Shown one piece after another: positions 17,354-25,529 of a DNA stretch of 64,000 nt; within the stretch, counting starts at the first letter, position 1; every line of letters starts with the position of its first letter. Position numbers and translations under genes: made by a program. The stretch spans positions 744,001 through 808,000 of the forward strand of contig NZ_ML214297.1 in assembly GCF_004698125.1 (NCBI RefSeq), in the 5' to 3' direction. The DNA is from Halosimplex halophilum. Lineage in GTDB: Archaea > Halobacteriota > Halobacteria > Halobacteriales > Haloarculaceae. The notes under the pieces were generated by a model that did no database searches, was not told where the DNA came from, and saw nothing but the letters and a program-made list of their open reading frames with translations.

Positions 17354-18805
17354 ATGACAGACACAACGAACCTGTACATCGACGGCGAGTGGGTCCCGGC
17401 CGAGAGCGGGGACACCTTCGCTGTCGAGAACCCGGCCGACACGACGGAGACTGTCGCCGAGTACGCGAAGGGCTCGACCGAGGACGCCCAGAAGGCGATC
17501 GACGCGGCCAACGAAGCCCAGGCCGACTGGGAAGCGACGCCCGCGCCCGACCGCGGGACGATCCTCCGCGAGACGGCGAAGCTGCTGGAGGAACGCAAGG
17601 AGGACCTGACCGAGCAGCTCTCCCACGAGGAGGGCAAGACGCTCTCGGAGGCCAGCCCCGAGGTCCAGCGGGCCATCGACATCTTCTACTACTACGCCGA
17701 GAAGGCCGCCGACAACGCGGGCAAGCGCAAGGGCCCGAGCGGCGGCCGCACGTCCGTCTACACGAAGCGCGAGCCGCTGGGGGTCGCCGGTCTCGTCACG
17801 CCGTGGAACTACCCCATCGCCATCCCGGCCTGGAAGATCGCCCCGGCGCTGGCGACCGGCAACACGGTCGTCATCAAGCCCGCCTCGGCCGCACCCGGCC
17901 CGGCCGCCAGCATCGTGCAGGCGCTCGAGGACGCGGGCATCCCGGACGGCGTCATCAACTTCGTCCCTGGCTCCGGCAGCGACGTCGGCGCCGAGCTGAC
18001 CTCGAACGACGGCATCGACGCCGTCTCCTTCACCGGTAGCTCCGAGGTCGGCCACCACGTCTACGACGCCGCGACGGACAACATGGCCCGCGCGCAGGCC
18101 GAGATGGGCGGCAAGAACCCCGCCATCATCACCGACAGCGCGGACGTCGACGAGGCCGTCGACATCGTCGGCGCCGGCGCGTTCGGCGTGACCGGCCAGG
18201 CCTGTACCGCCTGTTCCCGCGCCATCGTCCACACGGACGTCTACGACGAGTTCGTCGAGGGCATCGTCGAGTACGCCGAGTCCATCGACATCGGCCCCGG
18301 CCTGGAGGACCCCGGCATGGGCCCGCACGTCACCCAGAGCGAGCTGGAGTCGACGCTCGAATACGTCGACGTGGCCGCCAACGAGGGCGCGACCCACGAG
18401 ACCGGCGGCGAGCGTCTCGAAGGCGACGAGTACGACGACGGGTACTACGTGAGCCCCGCCGTCTTCACCGACGTCGAGCGCGACATGCGCATCTTTCAGG
18501 AGGAGGTCTTCGGTCCGGTCCTCGCCGTCACCGAGGTCGAGGACTTCGACGAGGCCATCGAGGCCGCCAACGACAGCCAGTTCGGCCTCTCCTCGTCGGT
18601 CGTCACCACCGACCTGAACGAGGCGCACGAGTTCATCGAGCGCACCGAAGCCGGCGTCGCGAAGGTCAACGAGAAGACGACCGGCCTCGAACTCCACGTG
18701 CCCTTCGGCGGCAAGAAGGACTCCTCGACCAACACCTACCGCGAGCAGGGCGACGCCGGTCTCGACTTCTTCACCGAGATCAAGACGGTCTACCTCAACA
18801 CGTAG
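17354..18805 (+). CDS. NAD(P)-dependent aldehyde dehydrogenase, probable 2-oxoglutarate semialdehyde dehydrogenase
   Basis: 483 residues. The ATG at 17354 is chosen because it gives the family lead (NLYIDGEW) and stands 27 bp from a TATA-like TAAG. Catalytic residues are Cys284 in GQACTACSR and Glu250 in EMGGKNPAII (more often ELGGKNP). The cofactor-binding region includes TPWNYP (149-154) and FTGSSEVG (226-233). It would oxidise an aldehyde to the acid; next to the sugar-acid dehydratase the best candidate is the last step of oxidative pentose degradation (XacF-type). An aldehyde or glyceraldehyde substrate cannot be excluded. Confidence 0.85.
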   Translation: MTDTTNLYIDGEWVPAESGDTFAVENPADTTETVAEYAKGSTEDAQKAIDAANEAQADWEATPAPDRGTILRETAKLLEERKEDLTEQLSHEEGKTLSEASPEVQRAIDIFYYYAEKAADNAGKRKGPSGGRTSVYTKREPLGVAGLVTPWNYPIAIPAWKIAPALATGNTVVIKPASAAPGPAASIVQALEDAGIPDGVINFVPGSGSDVGAELTSNDGIDAVSFTGSSEVGHHVYDAATDNMARAQAEMGGKNPAIITDSADVDEAVDIVGAGAFGVTGQACTACSRAIVHTDVYDEFVEGIVEYAESIDIGPGLEDPGMGPHVTQSELESTLEYVDVAANEGATHETGGERLEGDEYDDGYYVSPAVFTDVERDMRIFQEEVFGPVLAVTEVEDFDEAIEAANDSQFGLSSSVVTTDLNEAHEFIERTEAGVAKVNEKTTGLELHVPFGGKKDSSTNTYREQGDAGLDFFTEIKTVYLNT

Positions 18806-19409
18806 ACCCGCCGTCGGCCCCGTCGCCGGATTCTGAATTATCTGTCCGGCATCGCCGGACGATTTCTCTTTCGGTTGTGACGGCTCGACCACGCTCCGTC
18901 TCCAACCGCCGAATTCGTCCCGTAGCGCTGCATGTCCCAGGAACCCGTTCTGTTGCTGTGAACGATAACTGGACAGTCCAGTGACCTAACACGCCCGTCA
19001 GGGAGCGAGTATATCGGTCGTCATCGCACAGAACGCATCATTCTGCGTCGGGACTGCTGTCTCCGTAGAAGTAACCGACGTTCATTCAATTAGAACGCAA
19101 GTTCGAATTCCGTGGCGGGTCGTGGGTCCGACTAGCAGGCATGACAGTACTACGTGTGTAATCCGGATCGGCCCGGACAACTCGGTCCCGGATCGCCGAG
19201 GGTTCGCGCGAACGGACGGGGATCAGACTGGATCCCTCGATCTCGGGCCGCCTCACTCTGTACGTCCCGCGATCGCGGTCCTGACGAGTAAAGGAACGAT
19301 CTGCGACCGGTGCGATTTTGATATAGCGAGATATAGTTTATCCGTGCGCCACCGAACACGGCTTCTGGCACCGAACACACATTACAGAGACGGGGAGGAC
19401 CTCGCTCGC
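18806..19409. other. Intergenic region, no gene recognised
   Basis: About 600 bp between the aldehyde dehydrogenase and the integrase. Codon-like structure is absent, several stretches are AT-rich (for example around 19315-19345, TTTTGATATAGCGAGATATAG) and no conserved protein or RNA gene was seen. It could hold the attachment site of a past integration. Confidence 0.5.
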
Positions 19410-20435
19410 TCAGAGGAGTCGGTAGATGTGGTCGGCGTACACCTCGCGGACGCGGTCGCCCCAGTCGTGGGTGTAGGTGTCGATGATGTCCTGTGCCACG
19501 TCGCCCCGGAGGTACTTGACGATGCCGCGGTCGCCGGTCCGGTCCCGGAGGTGCGTCGTGAAGAAGTGCCGGAAGTAGTGCGGAGTGACGTTCTCCTCGG
19601 CGCCGCCGCCGTCACGGTACCAGCCCTGGTCGCGGGCGTGCGTCTCGACGATGTGGTGGACCATGTCGGGGGTGAGCCGTTTGCCCCACTCGTCGGTCGT
19701 GCTGGCGAACAGCGGGTCCGCGTCCGCCCGCGGGTCGGGTCGGACGGCCAGCCACTCGACGAGGACGGCGGCGAGTTCGTCGTCGACCGGGATCGTCGTC
19801 GCGCGCTTGCGTTTGTTCGACGCGGTCCGCACCTGTCCGTTGTACGCCTGGCCCGCGCTGGGCGCGTCGTCGACGTAGATCGAGTCGGGCTTCCCGTCCA
19901 GCTGCGGCCGGTGCGTCCACTCGAACGGCGAGTCCGACAGCGAGAGGTCCCGTCTGTCGAGATTGCAGAGCTCGCCGGCTCGCATCCCCGTCTTCAACAG
20001 CGTCACCACGACGGCCCGGTCCAGCGGATGGGTCACCTCCGCAACGAACGACCGCATCGCGGGGACGGTGATGTCCCGCCGTTCCGGATCGACGTTGATC
20101 GACTCGTCGATCTCCTCCAGGACCAGCGCCATCGGGTTCTCCTCGAAGGTTCCGACCTCCGTCATGTACCCGTAGAACCGGTGAAGATACGAGGCGTACG
20201 TCGCGACCGTGCTCTCGCCGACCGACCCTCGCAGCTGGTGGATCCACGCCATGCAGTCGCGGTGGTTCGCTTCGTCGAGGTCGAGTCCCCGTTCGGACAG
20301 GTACGCCTCGAACTCCCGGAGCACGCGCTCGTAGGCGTCCCGGGTCCGCTGGCTCTTGCCCTGGAACGTGATGTCGTCGAGGAAGTACGCGACCGGGTCC
20401 TCGGCGTCCGTCGACCCGCGCTCGGCTCTACTCAT
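19410..20435 (-). CDS. Tyrosine recombinase/integrase (XerC/D-like)
   Basis: 341 residues. The N-terminal SAM-like core-binding domain (about 13-105) precedes the catalytic domain with Arg152 (TGMRAGELCNL), the H-x-x-R box His286/Arg289 (VTPHYFRHFFTTHL) and nucleophile Tyr321 (DTYTHDW). It catalyses site-specific DNA breakage and rejoining. Its start overlaps the end of the DUF5805 gene, so the two are co-translated. This pair is a recurrent haloarchaeal arrangement. It may be a mobile-element integrase or a domesticated recombinase; no tRNA or flanking repeat was found to decide. Confidence 0.9.
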   Translation of the reverse strand: MSRAERGSTDAEDPVAYFLDDITFQGKSQRTRDAYERVLREFEAYLSERGLDLDEANHRDCMAWIHQLRGSVGESTVATYASYLHRFYGYMTEVGTFEENPMALVLEEIDESINVDPERRDITVPAMRSFVAEVTHPLDRAVVVTLLKTGMRAGELCNLDRRDLSLSDSPFEWTHRPQLDGKPDSIYVDDAPSAGQAYNGQVRTASNKRKRATTIPVDDELAAVLVEWLAVRPDPRADADPLFASTTDEWGKRLTPDMVHHIVETHARDQGWYRDGGGAEENVTPHYFRHFFTTHLRDRTGDRGIVKYLRGDVAQDIIDTYTHDWGDRVREVYADHIYRLL

Positions 20436-20856
20436 CGATGGTGTACCCCCCGTTGCGGCCGCTGTAGGTGACTCGACCCTCCGACTGGAGCCGCTGCAGC
20501 GCGTCCTCCAGCTCCGCCTCGATGTCGTCAGTCACCGCTTCGAGCAGCTCCTCCCACGACAGGTAATCGCCCGACCGGAGCGCCTCGACGACCCTGTCTT
20601 CGAGGTCCGAACCCCCGGAGTCAGCGTCCCGAGACGCCTGCTCTGTACCTTCCGACGGCGCATCGGTCGCGGGGGAGCCGGGACTATCCGCGTCGCCGCC
20701 GCCGAAGCCTCGACGGCCGGCCTGGACCATCGTCCGGACGAACTCGCTGCGGCTCATTCCGAGGGCGTCGGCGTGTTCGTCCCACTCCTCGCGCTGGTAG
20801 GCCGGGACGTACGTCCTGACCGCCGTCCGCGAGGTGTCTACGTCGCTCTCCGTCAT
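20428..20856 (-). CDS. DUF5805-type ribbon-helix-helix protein upstream of the integrase
   Basis: 142 residues. The start at 20856 gives MTESDVDTSRTAVRTYVPAYQ. The N-terminal half (about 10-50: TAVRTYVPAYQREEW, ALGMSRSEFVRTMVQAGRR) reads as a ribbon-helix-helix DNA-binding fold. A polar linker leads to a small C-terminal winged-helix-like domain (EDRVVEALRSGDYLSWEELL ... LQSEGRVTYSGRNGGYTID). It is probably an accessory DNA-binding factor or regulator of the integrase, inferred from overlap and family association. Confidence 0.75.
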   Translation of the reverse strand: MTESDVDTSRTAVRTYVPAYQREEWDEHADALGMSRSEFVRTMVQAGRRGFGGGDADSPGSPATDAPSEGTEQASRDADSGGSDLEDRVVEALRSGDYLSWEELLEAVTDDIEAELEDALQRLQSEGRVTYSGRNGGYTIDE

Positions 20857-21045
20857 TGTTCCCGTACTCGACCCCTCCCGCAATCAATCTACCGCCACAC
20901 TCACGGATCAGTCGGATCGCGGTCGCGATTGCAACGTGGGAGTCGGGTACGGGCGAGCGGTCGCTCCCGGTCTGTGCGGGGTTCGGCCAGAAAGCGCCTT
21001 CCGGAGTCGCTCGAAACACGCCCTGCAGAGCACGAACGCGACCGC

Positions 21046-21909
21046 TCACTCGATACGGGACGCCTCGACCGTCACATTCTCGAACATGAATCCGTCGTAT
21101 TCCCCTTCGAACAACACTGTCCTCGTCTCTCCGCCACTGATATCAACGGTCTGTTCGTCGAGGACGACACCGGTGTCTCCGATCCCCTCCTCATTCAGCA
21201 GTTGAACTTCGACATCGCCGGAGCGACCGCGATTTCTGATGTCGGCTTCGACCTCGCCCGCCCAGAGACGGAATCCGTACCCCTCGTATCCGTCTTCGAG
21301 CTCGGCGGTCATCGTCGTACTTCTCCGCTCCCCGGAGGAAAAGAAGCGTTTCTGAGACCGGACTTTCTTGGACCCCACCGAGTGTACACTGTCGTCGGGA
21401 TCTTCGAGGAAGACCAGCGTCAGTCCGATATCACCCGCGGTGCCGGTGTTCTCTACAGTCGCCGTGAAATCGTACGAATCTCCCCGATTGTGTGTGTTGT
21501 CGATCGCTACTGCCTGTGGCTCGGGGTGTCGGATATCCGAGACAAGGACCGGATTCTCTCCGGGCGTGTCTGTTTCTGTCCCGTCTAGTTCGATTTCATC
21601 GAGACCATCGACCCCATCGCTCTCCGAGGGGGTCGGTGAATCCGTCCCCGCTCCGTTCGATCCGATCTCGTCGAGAGTTCCCACTCCGTCGCTCGCCGAC
21701 GGTGTGGACGTGCTCTGGAGGTCACTTTTCTCCTGTACGTCCGGGTCGTTCGGAGCGTAATCTTCACTGTCAATCACCCCGTCGCCGTCCGAGTCTTGAA
21801 CCCCGTTCTCGGAGTCCCCGAGATCCGAACAGCCCGAAAGAACGGTTGCGCCGAGGAGCGTTGCTGACCCTATGAACTGCCTCCGTTCCATGACCCCGTC
21901 GGAGTCCAT
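21046..21909 (-). CDS. Tat-type lipoprotein with calcium-binding repeat and internal duplication
   Basis: 287 residues from the ATG at 21909, which lies about 27 bp from a TATA-like element; a second ATG at 21891 begins MERRQFIG. The signal is MERRQFIGSATLLGATVLSG followed by the lipobox Cys. A single thrombospondin-type-3-like calcium motif (DSDGDGVIDSEDYAPNDPDV) follows, then a Ser/Thr/Gly/Asp-rich linker with a tandem 24-residue repeat. The C-terminus is a beta-rich CARDB/Ig-like domain (about 120-287). It is likely a cell-surface protein of unknown role, located beside the integrase and possibly accessory. Confidence 0.75.
   Translation of the reverse strand: MDSDGVMERRQFIGSATLLGATVLSGCSDLGDSENGVQDSDGDGVIDSEDYAPNDPDVQEKSDLQSTSTPSASDGVGTLDEIGSNGAGTDSPTPSESDGVDGLDEIELDGTETDTPGENPVLVSDIRHPEPQAVAIDNTHNRGDSYDFTATVENTGTAGDIGLTLVFLEDPDDSVHSVGSKKVRSQKRFFSSGERRSTTMTAELEDGYEGYGFRLWAGEVEADIRNRGRSGDVEVQLLNEEGIGDTGVVLDEQTVDISGGETRTVLFEGEYDGFMFENVTVEASRIE
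21559..21702 (-). repeat. Tandem 24-codon duplication inside the lipoprotein gene
   Basis: Two consecutive copies of a unit of the form P-S-x-S-D-G-V-x-x-L-D-E-I, then a short Gly/Thr/Asp/Pro-rich tail, encode most of the linker between the signal region and the C-terminal domain. Divergence between copies shows that the duplication is not recent. Confidence 0.6.
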
Positions 21910-21913
21910 TACC

Positions 21914-21944
21914 CGACAACGATCGTTGTCGTACTTATTAGTAC
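21914..21944 (-). promoter_or_regulatory. Palindromic operator and TATA region of the lipoprotein gene
   Basis: The perfect 18 bp palindrome CGACAACGATCGTTGTCG (21914-21931) lies between the start codon at 21909 and the TATA-like sequence. The TATA region itself forms GTACT-TATT-AGTAC (21931-21944). The position just downstream of the TATA box is typical for a repressor site in archaea. Confidence 0.5.
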
Positions 21945-22480
21945 CCCAATAGGATTCCTTACGGCGCGGGATTCGAACGAGAAACCATCTGTTTCGCGGA
22001 TCCGGCCGAATCACCCACTCGAAAAGTGTAAACTCCGCCGGTCCGGTCTGGCCTCTTTTGTCTATATCGGTATTCAGTGTACAGCGTCAGACACCCGACG
22101 ACCTCCCAAGGGGTTGTCGGCGTGTTTCGAGCGGTGACTCCGCAGATGCGCGAACTGGGCGGATCGTTCGTCGCGAAGCTCGGGCGCAGGCGATTGTAGG
22201 ACCTCTCGCGGAAGGGACCGACTGAATTCTCGCGGGTACCGATCCCAGCCGGCGCAGCCAGGATTACGGGAGGGGTGTCCTTCCCGAGTAGCCACTCCGT
22301 GTAATTTCCGCGACGACACCCGATCGAGATTCGATCGCAGTGCGTTCTCTCTGGTCGGAGTGACGAACCGTGAACCCCCTCCAGAGAAACCCCGTTCGAC
22401 GGCTCACGTTCACGCAACCCCTGGGGTGAGACATGCGAGATAGCCCTCCCTCTCGGCGCCCATCAAACATCCACCGCTGA

Positions 22481-22672
22481 GACCGAGAGCGGCGGATCTC
22501 GCACTTGAGGCTGATCCACACCCGCGAGGGAGTGGTCCGGACGCTGCTGGCGCTCGCGAACTACCCGATTGACCGAGAATTTGATAATCAAACAAGGCTT
22601 ACAAAAGCCGAATTAGCGGCGATCATCCTCGCGCTCGACCCGGACGCCGAATCACTGGAGAATTCCAACTGA
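22481..22672 (+). pseudogene. Short open frame resembling a small haloarchaeal protein, no proper start
   Basis: An open frame of 63 codons ends with TGA at 22670. The read-through has clear protein character (REGVVRTLLALANYPIDREF, then LTKAELAAIILALDPDAES) with a polar, then helical, composition unlike the surrounding noise. There is no ATG; a TTG at 22505 is the only usual alternative start, and a stop at 22478 closes it upstream. It is either a small gene with a TTG start or the remnant of a larger one. I do not recognise the family with certainty. Confidence 0.35.
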
Positions 22673-23936
22673 TGAGTATACACTCCCGGATAAAGACCCT
22701 TATTTGTGAATAGAGGATCTAAATGCGCCGACTCAGTTGTATTTTAGGCGTGAATCTAAACTTAGATCGGGCCATAGACTACATTCACAGCTAATATTCG
22801 TCGTCTAGTGAGCAACAGATTTGTTACCATGATCCGGGGCTGCGGGATATCGGTCCGGGAGGAGGGGACTCCCGACGCCGTCGGTTTGGTAGTAGGGCAT
22901 TCAGCCATGCTCTCGATCCGCCTCAGACCGGTTTCTACGGTCACTGTGGCGCGTGGCGAGGGCTGTCCGCAATTGGGGAGTTTCGTCAGGCCGCCGAACG
23001 TGAGCGCCCGTCAGCGGGTCGGAACCTGATGCTCACGGCGGGTGCGACTGCGTCGTCGGGGCGGTAATCCGGATTCCACCGCAGGCCGGATTCCACAGTC
23101 CCGGCCGTCAGAGCGCTCCCGTTCCGTCGGCTGTCCACAGGCCCGGTTGCTGCCCTCGACACGGTCGCCACGAGGAGAGAGAAGGGTGACCTTCCGGGGA
23201 CCTGTCGGCCATCGCGAACCCCTGTAGTGTCTGGGTCCGTCGTCGCGGCTCCTGGCCAGTTCCCGTGGGGGCAGCTGACCTCGCCCGGACGGTGCGTCAT
23301 CAGGTACTGATGGATGGGGCCAGACACCTCGTCACGCCTCGGGCCGGCCGCATCGATCTCGGGACACACGGGCCCGCGATACCGGCGACTCGGTCGGTCA
23401 GGTCGTGGACTCTCCTCCCGAGTGGAATCCGGACGGAGCACCTCCCGGGGGCGAAGTTCGACGTATCGCCACGGAGCCATCGACGTAGCTTCGACCGTCG
23501 GACCACCTTCCCAGGGTCCCGGAGTCTCTGCCGAGGGCACACCGAGGGTACGGGCCGTCGGCCGGTGATCCACTCCGCTTCCCCGAAGTGTCGACACTCG
23601 CCCGCTCCGCTGTTGGTGTCGCCCCCGCTACCGCGCCCGGATATCAATTCGTCGGGGGTTGCAATACCCCGGCCCACAGCGGGAACGTGGCCTTCGGTAC
23701 CGGGGCCGACCACGCGGTGTCCTGCGAACTGGTACCACGATCGAACTGCCCCTCGCTGCCCCGGATTCTGGAAGTTCCCGGACTCGTGGACCCACAAGTA
23801 TAACATTACCATCATAGATGCCCAGCGATCCGTTCGATAGTTTTCGTATAAACCACATTCCGCTATACGCAATTGGGTCGGGCACGCGAATGTGATCTCC
23901 GGATCTCAGTTCGGTGATATCGGGGCGGTGCGGTCG
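22673..23936. other. Gene-poor region, probably decayed DNA
   Basis: About 1.26 kb with open frames on both strands but none with convincing protein composition. The left part (22680-22810) is clearly AT-richer than the surroundings and contains the inverted repeat ATCTAA-AC-TTAGAT (22754-22767). No RNA gene or IS was seen. It probably belongs to the same disturbed stretch as the integrase. Confidence 0.45.
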
Positions 23937-24713
23937 TCAGCGGGTCGATTCGACGAGGTCCAGGAGGCGGTCGACACAGTCGACGAACTCGTCGTCGGTC
24001 CGGTCGCGGGGGCGTGGGAGATCGATCCGGACATCTGCGCGGACACGACCGGGCGTTCCCGACAGGACGAGCACCCGGTCGGCGAGCGTGACCGCCTCTT
24101 CGATGTCGTGTGTGACGAACAGGACCGTCTTGTCCAGCTCGCGCCAGATGGACAGCAACTCCGCTCCGAGGTGGCGGCGCGTCTGGGCGTCGACGCTCCC
24201 GAACGGTTCGTCCAGCAGTAACATCCCCGGGTCGACCGCGAGCGCACGGGCGAGGCCCACGCGCTGTTTCATGCCACCGGACAGTTCCGACGGGTACGCC
24301 TCCGCCCGGTCGTCCAGCCCGACCAGTTCCAGCATCTCGCGGACGCGGTCGGTCCGTCGGGGCGCCGGAACCCCCGCCTCGACCAGCCCGAAGGCGACGT
24401 TCTCCCGGACGGACAGCCAGGGGAACAGGCGATACTCCTGGAATACCATGGCCCGGTCGGGACCGGGGGCCACGACGGGTTCCCCGTCCACGAGGATCCG
24501 GCCGTCTGTCGGCGTTTCGAGCCCACCGACGAGGCGGACGAGGGTCGTCTTGCCGCAGCCCGACGGTCCGACCACGGTCACGAACTCGCCGGGGTCGACG
24601 GCGAAAGACACGTCCGCGAGGGCCGTCGTCGCCCCGCCGTCGGTAGCGTCGTACCGCTTGGAGACGGTTTCGGCTTCGATCGCGGGCGCCGTCGCGCGGT
24701 CGCGTTCGGTCAT
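23937..24713 (-). CDS. ABC transporter ATP-binding protein, nitrate/sulfonate/taurine type (SsuB/TauB-like)
   Basis: 258 residues. Walker A is GPSGCGKTT, Q-loop VFQEYRLFPWLSV, the signature LSGGMKQRVGLARAL, Walker B MLLLDEPFGSVD, and the switch histidine is in FVTHDIEEA. The start at 24713 overlaps the stop of the permease gene (ATGA), the normal order in this operon type. It powers the permease at 24710-25528 with the binding protein at 25530-26603. See the binding-protein gene for the likely metal-dependent regulation. Confidence 0.92.
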   Translation of the reverse strand: MTERDRATAPAIEAETVSKRYDATDGGATTALADVSFAVDPGEFVTVVGPSGCGKTTLVRLVGGLETPTDGRILVDGEPVVAPGPDRAMVFQEYRLFPWLSVRENVAFGLVEAGVPAPRRTDRVREMLELVGLDDRAEAYPSELSGGMKQRVGLARALAVDPGMLLLDEPFGSVDAQTRRHLGAELLSIWRELDKTVLFVTHDIEEAVTLADRVLVLSGTPGRVRADVRIDLPRPRDRTDDEFVDCVDRLLDLVESTR

Positions 24714-25528
24714 GCTCGCCACCTGAGGAGCCTCGCTTCGAGCCTGCGAACGCACCAGTCGCTCGCGAGGAACACCCCGCTGATCGCGAGCATGTACGCG
24801 ACGCTGCGTTCCATCGCGAGGTTGTTCGCGCTCGTGATGATCTCGTAGCCGACGCCGGGCGCGCCGAACAGTTCCGCGGCGATCACCATCATCCAGCACT
24901 GTCCGACGCTCGTCCGGACCCCGGTCAGCAGTTCGGGCATCGCGTCCGGGACGACCACCCGGCGGATCAGCCGGTACTCCCCGTCGACCCCGAGGGTCGC
25001 CGCCACCTCTAGCAGGTCCCTGGAGGCGTTCTCGACGCCGCTGTAGGCGTTGTAGAACGTGATCCAGAACGCGCCGACGAACACGATGAACGCCGCTCCG
25101 GTGTGCCCGAGTCCGAACCAGATGATCGCGAAGACGATCCAGGCCAGGGGCGGGACGGGACGCAACACCCGGACGACGGGGGTCAACACGTCGTCCAGCC
25201 ACCGGAACCAGCCCATGGCGATCCCGAGCGCGGCCCCCGCCGTCACCCCCGCGACGACACCGGGGAGATAGTGGACGAGGCTCTGTCCCAGGTGGACGAA
25301 CAGCGCGCCGCTGACGGTCTCGGCCTGGAGCGCCCGACCCACTTCCGCCGGGCCGGGGAGCAGATACGTCGGCTGCGTGCTCGCGGCCGCCCACCAGACC
25401 CCGAGGAACGCGACCGTCCCGGCGGCCCCGCGCCGGACTCGGACGAAGTCCCACTCCCTGTCGACCGGCCGGCCCGCCGACTCGCGGCCGCGGTCGGTCC
25501 CCTCGCCCGTCTCGAATTCGGTCGCCAT
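24710..25528 (-). CDS. ABC transporter permease, nitrate/sulfonate/taurine type (SsuC/TauC-like)
   Basis: 272 residues. An N-terminal polar lead of about 30 residues precedes six or so membrane helices, with the cytoplasmic coupling loop around RDLLEVAATLGVDGEYRLIR. The PLAWIVFAIIWFGLG stretch is characteristic of SsuC/TauC permeases. It starts 1 bp before the stop of the binding-protein gene and overlaps the ATPase gene, so the three genes form one tight operon. Confidence 0.9.
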   Translation of the reverse strand: MATEFETGEGTDRGRESAGRPVDREWDFVRVRRGAAGTVAFLGVWWAAASTQPTYLLPGPAEVGRALQAETVSGALFVHLGQSLVHYLPGVVAGVTAGAALGIAMGWFRWLDDVLTPVVRVLRPVPPLAWIVFAIIWFGLGHTGAAFIVFVGAFWITFYNAYSGVENASRDLLEVAATLGVDGEYRLIRRVVVPDAMPELLTGVRTSVGQCWMMVIAAELFGAPGVGYEIITSANNLAMERSVAYMLAISGVFLASDWCVRRLEARLLRWRA

Positions 25529-25529
25529 C

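Noticed and set aside
19101-19110. GTTCGAATTC, resembling the T-loop of a tRNA, as a possible attachment site for the nearby integrase
   Set aside because: The flanking bases do not form a T-stem and position 61 does not fit; no tRNA or acceptor stem follows.
22986-23597. About 200-codon minus-strand frame in the gene-poor region
   Set aside because: Low-complexity Arg/Pro/Gly/Ser composition, overlapped by equally long frames on the other strand; no motif.
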